From: CAVYXK01 sp963708245
GTDB taxonomy: Bacteria; Pseudomonadota; Alphaproteobacteria; Acetobacterales; Acetobacteraceae
Assembly (NCBI GenBank): GCA_963708245.1
Contig: OY970201.1
Location: forward strand, 2,108,001 to 2,172,000
DNA length: 64,000 bases
Reading direction: 5' to 3'
Shown: piece by piece, positions 42,388-51,334 of the stretch
Numbering within the stretch: position 1 is the first letter of the stretch
How the letters are laid out: each line of letters opens with the position of its first letter
Translations under genes and position numbers: made by a program
Notes under the pieces: model-generated
What the model was told of the DNA's origin: nothing
Seen by the model: only the letters and a program-made list of their open reading frames with translations
The model's database searches: none

Positions 42388-42623
42388 GCCAGTCCTCACA
42401 GCCACCGCCAGCTTCGCCTGGCAGCCGCTTGACAATCCTCTTCGATATTCCGGCCTACTGGACGCCCGAGGAAGCGCTCGCCGTGGTCGAGCTGCTTGAT
42501 GATCTCCGCGAGCGGATCTGGGCACACTATGACGTTCGATTGGTCGATTTGATCCAGGCGGAACACGCCAGCCCAGCGACGGAAGTGGACACCACTTCGA
42601 GCACCGACGAGAGCGATTTCTGA
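42384..42623 (+). CDS. Small acidic ORF coupled to the IstB remnant
   Basis: A 79-residue protein, MSQSSQPPPASPGSRLTILF then DIPAYWTPEEALAVVELLDDLRERIWAHYDVRLVDLIQ, whose start overlaps the IstB stop by ATGA. Similar small proteins seem to trail some istB genes; function unknown. It is probably part of the IS21 remnant. Confidence 0.5.
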   Translation: MSQSSQPPPASPGSRLTILFDIPAYWTPEEALAVVELLDDLRERIWAHYDVRLVDLIQAEHASPATEVDTTSSTDESDF

Positions 42624-42939
42624 GTCGGAGGTACCGCCGCGCCAACTCCTGACAGCCTCACGCTGGACATACTGCTTGCTGTGGTGGTGCTGTGGATATG
42701 TGGGCAACGCGCCAGCGTTGTCCAAGCGCAGCGTCATATCCACAGCCATACCCCGCGATCGCCAGTAGTTGTGCCAACCTGATATCGTCGGCAGTCGCTG
42801 CACGTTCAGGCAGCGTCAGCGCCTCTTCCCCGAAAGCCCATTACCTCCAACCGCGTTGATCATGCCACGCCGACAGCCCCGCTCAGTTTCATCGCCATTT
42901 TTGCGCGGATTCCCGCAGCCACTAACAGGAGGTGAAGCT

Positions 42940-43197
42940 ATGAACAAAACCACCGCCATTATCCGTACCGCGGCGCTAGCCATTATAGTCGGTGCTCTAC
43001 CTGGACTGGCTGCGGCCCAACAACCGCCCCGTGAGGACAACATCTGGGGTGGCAAGGCTCATCAGCCGACTGAATCCGAGGTTGTGCAGCAGGAAAAGTC
43101 GGCCGGGATCGCCCTACGCCCCCAACAGCAAAACCGGGCCAATGATGAGGTCGAGAACCTATATCAAAACCTCATGCAAGGTGAGCCGGGGGGGTAG
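42940..43197 (+). CDS. Small secreted protein
   Basis: 85 residues with a clear signal peptide (MNKTTAIIRTAALAIIVGAL, cleavage after GLAAAQ) and a Gln/Asn-rich hydrophilic mature part (DNIWGGKAHQPTESEVVQQE; QQQNRANDEVENLYQNLMQG). A strong AGGAGG site at 42927-42932 fixes the start. No family recognised. Confidence 0.65.
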   Translation: MNKTTAIIRTAALAIIVGALPGLAAAQQPPREDNIWGGKAHQPTESEVVQQEKSAGIALRPQQQNRANDEVENLYQNLMQGEPGG

Positions 43198-43583
43198 CAA
43201 CGGACCGTCGGCTACCGTCACCCAGTCGCCTCAATTGAAGTGGGAGATGTGGTAACCGCAGTTATAAGCCCGCCGATTGCCACATCGGGCGCACTCACGG
43301 AGCCAGTTAGACAGAATGCGCCGAGACCGTGATCTGCGAACGACCGCGCCTGGGTAAGGAAGCGCTCCTCTCTCTTGCTTCATTGATTGCATCACAACCC
43401 GACTCCAAAGACCGTGTTCACGATGACCTTCTGCAAACGCCTGTTAGCGGATGCGAGGGAGATTGTCGTGGTGCAACTTCAACTTCTGGACCTGATGATT
43501 CGAAAGGAATGCGATGCCGTGTCAACCCACGAGAGGTCGGGCGGCAAGTTGCGTTGGATGCCCGGCATTCGCCGGGCGTGATT
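43198..43583. other. Spacer before the GMC oxidoreductase
   Basis: The oxidoreductase frame is open through this region back to 43329, but its residues do not resemble the family until VPEFDFVVVGAG. No separate gene recognised. Confidence 0.35.
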
Positions 43584-45200
43584 GTGCCCGAATTCGATTT
43601 TGTGGTTGTGGGCGCCGGCTCGGCGGGCTGCATAGTCGCGGCCCGACTCTCCGAGAGCGGGCGCTATCACGCGCTCCTGATTGAGGCCGGCGGCAGCGAC
43701 AATTCGTTTTGGTTGAAAATTCCGGTGGGCTACGCCAAAAGTTACTATAACCCGCGCGTCAACTGGATGTACTATTCCGAGCCCGAGCCCAATCTCGGCG
43801 GTCGGCGCATCTATTCACCGCGCGGCAAAGTGCTCGGCGGGTCCGGGTCCATCAATGCGATGATCTTCGTCCGCGGAGCTGCCGCGGATTTCGACGATTG
43901 GCGGGACGCCGGCAATCCCGGATGGGGCTTCGACGATGTGCTGCCCTATTTCCGCAAGCTCGAAACCCATGCCGACGGCGCGTCCGCCTGGCATGGCGGC
44001 GCGGGGCCAATTCACGTCACGCCGATGCGGGACGGAACGCATCCGCTCAGCGATGCGTTCCTGGCGGCATGCCGCGACCTGGGCTTGCCGGAGAACCCCG
44101 ACTTTAACGTACAAACGCTCGAAGGAGCGGGTGTCTACGACGTCAACACACGTCGCGGCATGCGATCCTCGTCGAGCCGCGAATACCTCTGGCCGGCGCT
44201 GAAGCGACCGAACCTTGCCATCATGACCGACACGCTTGCCTGTCGCGTCGTCCTGGCCGACGGCCGCGCGACAGGCGTAGAGGTGAAACGCGGCGGCGAG
44301 CGTCTCATAATCAACGCGCGCCGCGAGGTCATCCTCTGCGCCGGCGCATACGACACGCCGAAGCTGCTGCAACTATCCGGTATCGGCGACGCGGAACACC
44401 TCTCGAGTGTCGGCCTCAAGCCTCGGCATCATCTGCCGGCGGTGGGCCGGAATCTGCAGGACCACCTCTGTGCCAGCTTCTACTATCGCTCCACAGTTCC
44501 TACGCTGAATGATGAATTCGGCAGCCTGTTCGGGCAAGCGCGCCTGGCCCTTCGCTGGCTGCTGACGCAGAAGGGCCCTTTTGCCATGAGCGTCAACCAA
44601 GCCGGCGGGTTCTTTCGAGGCGCGCGGGAGGAGGCCCGGCCGAACATCCAGCTCCACTTCAACCCGCTCTCATATCGAATTCCGACCGACGCGAAGGCAG
44701 CCCTACGGCCGGAACCCTATTCCGGCTTTCTCGTGGCGTTCAACCCGTGCCGGCCGACCAGCCGCGGCACGGTCACAGCCGTGTCCGTCGATCCGGCGCA
44801 AGCCCCCGCCATACGGCCGAACTATCTCTCGACCGAGCACGACAGGGCGGAAGTGATCCAGGGCAGCCGTCTCGTGCGCCGAATCATGACGGCGCCCTCG
44901 CTGCTGGCGATCACGGCGCAGGAGATGGAGCCGTCAGCGTCCGCGCATATGGGCGAGGAGTTGCTAGCCTACTTTCGCGAAAACTGCGGCTCGATCTACC
45001 ATCCGTGCGGCACGACCGTGATGGGTCCTGACGCGGCGACTTCGGTGGTGAACTCCCGGTTGCAGGTCCATGCGATCAATGGTCTGCGGGTCATCGACGC
45101 GTCGATCTTCCCGAACATCACGGCGGGAAACATCAATGCGCCGACGATGATGGTGGCCGAGAAGGGCGCCGACCTCGTCCTCGCCGCAGCCAGAGGTTAG
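43584..45200 (+). CDS. GMC-family FAD oxidoreductase (choline/alcohol dehydrogenase-like)
   Basis: About 538 residues. The FAD motif is EFDFVVVGAGSAGCIVAARLSE with ALLIEAGGSD. GMC signature 1 is GKVLGGSGSINAMIFVRG, signature 2 is GAYDTPKLLQLSGIG, and the catalytic His/Asn end reads IYHPCGTTVMG...LRVIDASIFPNITAGNINAPTMMVAEKGADLVL. It oxidises a primary alcohol or similar donor; the substrate is unknown. The start is uncertain: GTG 43584 and GTG 43578 fit the family best, while ATG 43509 would add an unconserved leader. A weak GTCACC/GGTGAC hairpin at 45257-45273 may terminate it. Confidence 0.9.
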   Translation: MPEFDFVVVGAGSAGCIVAARLSESGRYHALLIEAGGSDNSFWLKIPVGYAKSYYNPRVNWMYYSEPEPNLGGRRIYSPRGKVLGGSGSINAMIFVRGAAADFDDWRDAGNPGWGFDDVLPYFRKLETHADGASAWHGGAGPIHVTPMRDGTHPLSDAFLAACRDLGLPENPDFNVQTLEGAGVYDVNTRRGMRSSSSREYLWPALKRPNLAIMTDTLACRVVLADGRATGVEVKRGGERLIINARREVILCAGAYDTPKLLQLSGIGDAEHLSSVGLKPRHHLPAVGRNLQDHLCASFYYRSTVPTLNDEFGSLFGQARLALRWLLTQKGPFAMSVNQAGGFFRGAREEARPNIQLHFNPLSYRIPTDAKAALRPEPYSGFLVAFNPCRPTSRGTVTAVSVDPAQAPAIRPNYLSTEHDRAEVIQGSRLVRRIMTAPSLLAITAQEMEPSASAHMGEELLAYFRENCGSIYHPCGTTVMGPDAATSVVNSRLQVHAINGLRVIDASIFPNITAGNINAPTMMVAEKGADLVLAAARG

Positions 45201-45468
45201 GCTCGCTGGTCCAAGGCGAAATTGAGAGCCGCGCGGAGCGACTGGTTCATGAAGGAGTCACCGGGAAGGTGACACCCGTTTTATAGAACTAACGCGTGAT
45301 AAGGGCGGTGTCGCGTGTTACAACCTGGGGGTCCCAATACGCTGTCAGCGCCTCGGTTAAGGCTTCAGCAGCGCAGCGTGTTCGCGCTCTGTTTCGCTTA
45401 CGGCGAATCCAGCACCCGTTCTATGGCGTGACCCCAACATGGCCATCGCGGATCTAACCGGCAGATGA
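45201..45468. other. Intergenic, possible terminator only
   Basis: Contains a 6-bp stem with 5-base loop at 45257-45273 followed by a short T-rich run. No gene seen. Confidence 0.3.
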
Positions 45469-45663
45469 CTATTCAGCTGCGATCACCGTCGGCGCCGGCC
45501 GCGGATCGGCGCCGTACTTCTCCGCCCAGTGCCGACCGATCGCTGCCGCTTCCTCCGGTGTCAGCCAGGACCATTCGGCACCTCTTGCCCTGATGGCGAT
45601 CCAGCAGGTATCTCCGTGAATTTGTCGCTCTTCCACTGCATAGGGAGCGATCGCGTGAGTCAT
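45469..45663 (-). CDS. Small hypothetical protein
   Basis: 64 residues, MTHAIAPYAVEERQIHGDTC then AEWSWLTPEEAAAIGRHWAEKYG. ATG 45663 was chosen because GAAGGA stands about nine bases upstream. Compact, soluble and probably real; family unknown to me. Confidence 0.6.
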   Translation of the reverse strand: MTHAIAPYAVEERQIHGDTCWIAIRARGAEWSWLTPEEAAAIGRHWAEKYGADPRPAPTVIAAE

Positions 45664-45946
45664 GGGCAATGTTCCTTCAAAAGGGCACACGAACACCCGA
45701 GGTTCGAACCGCATCGGCGCCAGGGACTTCTCATGTGCACCTCCTTCGATGCAGGATGTGTCTGTTCGCGCCGTCGCGGCGTTCCTAGAACGGCGATTTG
45801 GAGACAACCCAGTCGGACGCAAGTGACAGCACCTCACGAGCGTCTGTCGTTACAGCAAGCTGCGAACAGCGGCGATAATCGGGACCAAATTGTTGCGACC
45901 AGCGCTGGTCGCGTGACGAAGAACCCCTGAGCGGGCGCCGTACGAC

Positions 45947-46242
45947 CTACTCGCGGCATACGCGGAAGCCGTGGCCGATCGCGGCGACGCGCTGGCCCAA
46001 GTCAGCAGCCTCGGAAAGCCGTCAAGCGGCTCCGCCGCTGATCCGAAATTCTGTTGCAAGAACCAAACTGGATCGGCGAGGTCGGCGGCGGAGCCCTGCA
46101 AGACCGAGCGGCCGTCGGCCAGCATTTGATCCAGCCAATCGAAATGCGCGCGCAGCTGGTCAAGCAGGTAAGGCACTGCCGCTGTCATTGCGACGAGATC
46201 GATATTCCGGCCCGAGAACCGAGCCCGGTCTTCGGCCTGCAA
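45947..46242 (-). pseudogene. Glutathione S-transferase-like C-terminal fragment, frameshifted
   Basis: The minus strand reads AAVPYLLDQLRAHFDWLDQMLADGRSVLQGSAADLADPVWFLQQNF, the helical GST C-terminal domain. It then continues one frame over as QRVAAIGHGFRVCRE and a stop at 45947. Loss of one C near 46003 explains the frame change. The thioredoxin-fold N-terminal half is absent. Confidence 0.65.
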
Positions 46243-46269
46243 AGTCTTCTGATGCGCAGTTACGGGACC

Positions 46270-46595
46270 TTCCGCCCTTGGAGACAGCGGAGCCCGAACT
46301 GGTAACGATTACCGACACCGGAGCGCAACGCATCCAGCGAATAGGACTTGAGCTGGCATCCGCGGGGACGGCGCGATACGACATCGAGGGGGAGGAACCG
46401 CTCAGCGCGGTTGCCGAAATCCAACGAGCTGACACTGTGTCCCGAGCGGATTGGCGGGTGCGGGTCGAAACCCGGTTACGGGTGAGCTGCAGTCAGAACT
46501 CGTTTACCCTCCACGCGAACTTACGCGCATGGCACGGCGAAGTTCAAGTTTGCGACCGCGTGTGGGACTGCGCCGTCCCTCGGGATCTGATGTGA
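46270..46595 (+). pseudogene. CocE/NonD-type hydrolase, C-terminal domain fragment
   Basis: The frame LETAEPELVTITDTGAQRIQ, EPLSAVAEIQRADTVSRADWRVRVETR and HANLRAWHGEVQVCDRVWDCAVPRDLM matches the jelly-roll C-terminus of X-prolyl dipeptidyl-peptidase-like acyl hydrolases. The catalytic alpha/beta-hydrolase domain is missing. Confidence 0.6.
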
Positions 46596-46871
46596 CCGAG
46601 CGACGGACCGTTCTTCCCTCGATTGATTCTCCGACGGCCGCGCCGACGCCGCTGGGCCCGGCGGAGCCCGTTCTTCGCTATGAAGGGCTCGCTGGAGACG
46701 CTCGAGCAGACTCGCCAGCGGACCTAACCTCATCGTCGAGGCGGCGGCAGCGATCAGAGACCGTGCGAGAAGTTCTGGGCGGCGACAGCTGGTCTAGCAT
46801 GCAATCTCAACGCGGTTACGCGGAGACGATCATGCGAACTCGGTGCGCACGGCGCTCGCCGTGCGAACGCG
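46596..46871. other. No supported gene
   Basis: G+C-rich spacer without recognisable coding sequence. Confidence 0.3.
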
Positions 46872-47048
46872 TCATGCTGCCCACAGCAGCGTGTCCCGTT
46901 GGTCGTCATCAGCCTGGGCCAGGGCAAGCGACCGTGCGACCTGCTGTTCGATGCGCCACTCATCTGTGGCGTCAGGCACGGCGTCGCGGCAGTCGAAGAA
47001 CACCCGCGTCACGCGCTTTGGCTCAATCACGACGTCGATCACCGACAT
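46872..47048 (-). CDS. Small hypothetical protein
   Basis: 58 residues, MSVIDVVIEPKRVTRVFFDC and a helical acidic end (EWRIEQQVARSLALAQADDDQRD). GGAGG lies about ten bases before ATG 47048. Just upstream on the same strand a frame ending at 47065 (GQPVLVLYRADGTLLATVDA, EAAEQGLGFVAVH) also looks coding but has no clear start, so the two may form a small two-gene unit. Unknown function. Confidence 0.5.
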   Translation of the reverse strand: MSVIDVVIEPKRVTRVFFDCRDAVPDATDEWRIEQQVARSLALAQADDDQRDTLLWAA

Positions 47049-47256
47049 GGCAGCCTGCCTCCGCTCAATGGACCGCGACAAAACCAAGGCCTTGCTCGGC
47101 AGCCTCCGCCACCGCCGTCTCGACGGCGTCGACCGTCGCAAGCAGTGTTCCGTCGGCGCGGTAAAGCACGAGGACCGGTTGTCCGCGAGCAGTTCCGTTC
47201 TTCGGTTCGGCTGCTGTGGGCGGTCCTTTGAACCGGTTCGAGAAGCGCGGCTGTGA

Positions 47257-47846
47257 CTCAGGTCACAAGCGCGGGTATTTTTATCCTGGTGGTACCTTCC
47301 TCGACGCGCTTCCAGCCCTTTATGACCCCGATGGCGCGCAGTGTGTGAATGGGCACGCGAGCGGGGTCTGGCGCACTTTTGGTGACGCGGGCGGGCAGAG
47401 TAGGCTCGTGTTCAACACTCACCATTTTGTCGGCATGAGAGGCTTTCGCTTCGGCACGATTACGGTGAACCTCGAGCGTCCCGCGCCCGACCGACTGCCT
47501 GATCGCTGATCAATCAGTTCGCCGACGGACCCGTTGTCCTGGGGGATGGCGCTCGCGGGATCAACCACGTCCGATCTGGCTTTCCTCTGGGAGGCTGCAG
47601 TGCACTCCCTCGGCCCAGCACGTTTGACCGAGCAATTCCCTCCAACCGCCCGACGAAGCCAGGACGGAACTGATGGTCGCAGTGTGCCGCGACGGTGGCC
47701 GCTGAGAAAGGCCAGAAGTAACGAAACGTCCGAGTCTGTAGAACAAAAGCGCCGGCTAGGGGACCAAGCCGGCGCGAGGTTCCATCGCTCAACTATCGAC
47801 TGTGCTGTTAGTGTCATCTGGGGTGTCGAATGCGTCGCTCATGACT
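47257..47846. other. No assignable gene
   Basis: A plus-strand frame ends near 47509 (GGQSRLVFNTHHFVGMRGFR) and may be a fragment of something, but I recognise no family. The rest (47510-47846) shows only short frames. Confidence 0.3.
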
Positions 47847-48137
47847 CTACCAGTCTGCCTTGCAAAATCCCCCTCTGTGATTAGCCCAGTGCACGAAATG
47901 CCTACCCAATGGGCACTCCTCGTGTGGGGCACCCGCGGTCGCGGGGCCGTACCAAGGACGACAGCCGTTTCCGTCACGAAAATAGCCATTGCCACACGCT
48001 TCTTCGACCATCACGATCGGCGCCTGGCTCCCAGGATTACCAAGTACGTTGTTCGTTGCGGCGGTCGCCGCTTCCGTTGGAATCCCCCCGCTTAGCAGCG
48101 GAAACATCACCAATGTAGGAACTAGAAGGCCTTTCAC
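47847..48137 (-). CDS. Small secreted cysteine-rich protein
   Basis: 96 residues with a signal peptide (MKGLLVPTLVMFPLLSGGIP, likely cut after TEAA). The mature part has four cysteines in EEACGNGYFRDGNGCRPWYGP, EECPLGRHFVHW and RGGFCKADW, resembling the short secreted GCG/CRP-type proteins of alphaproteobacteria. Role unknown. It is transcribed away from the debris to its right. Confidence 0.6.
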   Translation of the reverse strand: MKGLLVPTLVMFPLLSGGIPTEAATAATNNVLGNPGSQAPIVMVEEACGNGYFRDGNGCRPWYGPATAGAPHEECPLGRHFVHWANHRGGFCKADW

Positions 48138-48369
48138 GGTATTTCCTCCGTCCGTTCTTGACCAGAGCCTATCTCTTGCCTGGACGGAGGTATGACGATG
48201 TGGAGCTACGCGACGATTTCAGTGTTCGAGAATCAGGTTACGTCCGTAACGCGCCGTCCAGCCGCGAGGCCTGCTCGCGCGTGAGCGGACCCTGCGGGGC
48301 ATCGAGGAGGGCCAGTAACGCCAGCTACCAGGGCTCGTTCGGACAGGGAGTGTCCAAAGAATGGGGGGA
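48138..48369. other. No supported gene
   Basis: Spacer with no recognisable sequence. Confidence 0.3.
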
Positions 48370-48525
48370 TCATGCCGCGTTGGCCGACCGCTCGTTGTAG
48401 TTGGCAAGCGGTTGAAACCGGTGGCCCAACCCTGAGCCGAGCGTTCCATTGTAGACGGCGCAGCGAACCTGGAGCAGGAGATCGGCGCCTCTTCGGGACC
48501 AGCGCATCTGCTGCGACTTGTTCAT
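48370..48525 (-). mobile_element. Transposase C-terminal tail remnant
   Basis: Reads MNKSQQMRWSRRGADLLLQV then RCAVYNGTLGSGLGHRFQPL and a stop. The QQMRW.RRGA.LLLQVR pattern is the C-terminal end of a DDE transposase group whose name I cannot give with certainty. A related tail occurs at 60425-60548. Confidence 0.55.
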
Positions 48526-48913
48526 TCGGCGGCTTCATCTTGGCACTCCCTCTTTTGTAAGATCATCAGGGAACCTTCTGTGGAACTGTCTATATGCGCA
48601 GCCTAGGATGGCGAACTATGTGCTGCCGGCCTTCCTGCGGGGGGAGCTCGTCGGTTAAGCAGCGCTCGTGACTCGTTCTCGACCGTAGCTAGTGACGTAG
48701 GTCACACCGGTGCAGAAAGATTTCAGCTATAGTTGTTTTTACCCGAGAGGATTCTTTCAAAACCCGTGGGGAAGAGAAATGTCCGAGCAGATCCGCTACG
48801 AGGATTGTAGGTGGACGGCGACCACAATGTCCCGCCGTGCCGATGGCCTTTTTAGGCCGCAACACAGCGATCGCGCCGGCCGTTGCGGGACTCGCAGAGC
48901 GCCCAAACTGTCA
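48526..48913. other. Upstream region of the caspase-fold gene
   Basis: A frame continuous with the next gene is open from 48710, but its residues before the signal peptide are not convincing. No other gene seen. Confidence 0.3.
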
Positions 48914-49763
48914 ATGATGCATGCGGCACGACGCATTTGGCTCGCCACGATCGCGATCGCGGCCTTCGCCGGGCCATCAGTTGCCGACGACGCACTCGGC
49001 CAGCCGGCCCCAGCGCGTGTGGCGCTGGTGATCGGCAATACCGCCTACACGCTTGCCCCCGCCCTGCCTGCCTGCGCCGCTTCGGCCAATCTGGTCGCGG
49101 ACCGCCTGAAAGCCGCCGGGTTCGACGTTGACGAACGCCTGGATGCCACCAACGGCCCCATGGGGGCAGCGCTCATCGCTTTCGACCGGGCGGTCGCGAT
49201 CCATCCGGGCACCGCCGCTGTGGTCTATTTCTGTGGCTACGCCGTGAATTATCAAGACCGCAACTTTGTCCTGCCCGTCTCGGCGGCACTGAACAGGCCA
49301 AGCGATGCGCTGACGGAGGGCGTCGTGGCACGCGCCCTTGGCGCCGCCGGCGCCGGCAGCGTCAACGTGGGCCCCGCGCTGGTGCTGCTCGACTTGTTCG
49401 GTCTGCCGAACGACAAGGCGACCGCGCCGACCGCCACACTCGCCCAAGAGAGTACCAACGGACAACTCGCTATCGCACCGGCGGGACGTGCAGATCACGC
49501 TGGCGCGGCTGGGCTACTACAAAGGGCAGATCGACGGGCTGTTCGGTCCCGATACCCGCGCCGCAATCCGGCGCTGGCAGCACGAGGTCAGCGCCGAGAT
49601 GACCGGCACGCTGTCCGGAGCGCAGGAGACACGGCTGGTTAATCAGCGAGTCCTGGTGACGATGGGCGGCGGCAACACACTCGCGCGCGTCAACCGGCAC
49701 ATCCGGCAAACGCAGATCTTCATACCCCCCGCGCGCACGCGTCCGTGGTGGCATTTCTGGTGA
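48914..49763 (+). pseudogene. Caspase-fold protein lacking catalytic residues, with peptidoglycan-binding domain; frameshifted
   Basis: A signal peptide (ARRIWLATIAIAAFAGPSVA) precedes a p20-like caspase fold: RVALVIGNTAYTLAPALPAC, ANLVADRLKAAGFDVDERLD, then AVVYFCGYAVNYQDRNFVLPVSA. Active family members have AGHG (catalytic His) and a DACR-type Cys strand. Here the positions read CGYA and LLDLFGLPND, so both catalytic residues are absent. After a frame change near 49480 a peptidoglycan-binding type 1 domain follows (DVQITLARLGYYKGQIDGLFGPDTRAAIRRWQ). It is probably a periplasmic binding protein rather than a protease. The frame change may be a real mutation or a sequencing error. Confidence 0.75.
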
Positions 49764-50147
49764 GGTGATGCGATGGCTGCCTGACCCGTTCCCTGTCCGC
49801 TCAGGTCTAATAATAAGTGGCTGCAAAGCCAGAAGGTAGCGGAACCAGGCTGGCAGTTACCAGGAAATGCACGCGGTCACTCAGTGCAACCGAGAAATTA
49901 GAAACCACGACCGAGCTGTTCTGATATGGGACCCACTGCGTCCAGGCACGGTAACCAACGACACTACTGCCAGGAGGAGAGTCCCCTTCTATGTCCGCCT
50001 GGACCAACGCCAATTGTCTGGGCTGATCAAGAGGTCGCCCCCAAGACCAACCCAGCACCCCAGTGCAAACCCTTCTGGGTCATCCAGATTCTGATGTTGC
50101 CACATACCGTCAGGCGCAGGATTTCTTAACAGTATCCCTGCAGATGG
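49764..50147. other. No supported gene
   Basis: About 380 bases with short frames only, before the AraC-type remnant. Confidence 0.35.
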
Positions 50148-50330
50148 GTGGACCTGATGCTGAGGCGCATGCATTTAGCACACCGAGCTCTGCTTGCGGC
50201 GGCCGTTCATGAGACAACAGTTACTGAAGTCGCCACTCGCTTTGGCTTCTGGCACTTTGGCAGGTTCGCGGAAACCTACCGGTCGTTGTTTAGTGAACTA
50301 CCTTCTGTGACCTTATCTAGCTCAGAGTGA
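50148..50330 (+). pseudogene. AraC-type HTH fragment
   Basis: 60 codons: MHLAHRALLAAAVHETTVTEVATRFGFWHFGRFAETYRSLF resembles the second helix-turn-helix of AraC-family regulators. The rest of the protein is missing. It is a different lineage from the araC copies at 6.3 and 29.2 kb. Confidence 0.6.
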
Positions 50331-50501
50331 GGTGGCGTGCTGCTGGGCAACGTGAAGACCTGGATCGCCAGCTGATGCGTCCAGGAAAAGGTATTATCGA
50401 ACGCCCTGATCGGCCGATGGCATTGAAGCCGCATTTTCGTGACAGAATGAGCGTCACGGAACAGGGGGAGAACGGCCCAATGCACGCGTCGCATGCAGCG
50501 C

Positions 50502-51333
50502 GGGTATTGTCACGGTAACCGGGTCTGGCCGGCAACCTGGAGGCGGGTGAGACTGGGGGCATGAAGCCGCCGCCCAACCCACACTATCGTCATCGGTTTC
50601 CCGCGGACATCATCAGTCATGCCGTTTGGCTGTACCACGTGTTCAGCCTCAGCTTGCGCGATGTGGAACTGATCCTGGCTGAGCGCGGCATCGTCGTGTC
50701 CTACGAGACGGTGCGGCGCTGGTGTAAGAAATTCGGTGCGCGTTTCGGCGACCGCCTGCGACGCCGCCGCCCTCGGCCCGGAGACAAGTGGCATCTCGAC
50801 GAGGTGTTCATCCGGATCCAGGGCGAGCAGCATTATCTCTGGCGTGCAGTCGATCAGGATGGCGTTGTGCTGGACATCCTCGTTCAGCCTCGGCGCGATG
50901 CCACCGCCGCGAAGCGGTTCTTCAAGCGATTGTTGAGGGGTTTGCAATACGTGCCGCGGGTGATCGTGACCGACAAATTACGGAGCTACGGGGTCGCTCA
51001 CCGTCAATTGCTTCCCAGCGTCGAACACCGACAAAGCCGATATCTGAATAATCGGGCCGAGAACTCGCATCGGCCCACGCGACGACGAGAGCGCCAGATG
51101 CAACGGTTCAAATCGTCCGAACACGCCCAGAATTTCCTCTCCGCTCACTCATATATCTACGGTCAGTTCCATCCCCGCCGTCATCGCCTTTCAGCCCAAG
51201 CCTATCGCGCAATCCGGTCAGACGCTTTCAAGTTCTGGAAGCACGAGACCTGCGCCCAATTCGCATGATGATCGACATAGCACCACAACCCCCGACCTGA
51301 TGCCGCCAACGCGAAGTTACCGTGACAATGCCC
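50502..51333 (+). mobile_element. IS6-family insertion sequence
   Basis: An 832-bp element with inverted ends GGGTATTGTCACGGTAAC (50502-50519) and, on the other strand, GGGCATTGTCACGGTAAC (ending 51333). The single transposase fills it. The flanks share CAGCGC but do not form an 8-bp duplication, so the element probably made an adjacent deletion. Confidence 0.9.
50561..51268 (+). CDS. IS6-family transposase
   Basis: A 235-residue DDE transposase: N-terminal HTH (YHVFSLSLRDVELILAERGI, SYETVRRWCKKFG), first Asp in KWHLDEVFIRIQGEQHYLWRAVDQDG, second Asp in RVIVTDKLRSYG and Glu in NNRAENSHRPTRRRERQMQRFKS. Length and order match the IS26/IS6 group; the frame is intact. Confidence 0.94.
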   Translation: MKPPPNPHYRHRFPADIISHAVWLYHVFSLSLRDVELILAERGIVVSYETVRRWCKKFGARFGDRLRRRRPRPGDKWHLDEVFIRIQGEQHYLWRAVDQDGVVLDILVQPRRDATAAKRFFKRLLRGLQYVPRVIVTDKLRSYGVAHRQLLPSVEHRQSRYLNNRAENSHRPTRRRERQMQRFKSSEHAQNFLSAHSYIYGQFHPRRHRLSAQAYRAIRSDAFKFWKHETCAQFA

Positions 51334-51334
51334 A

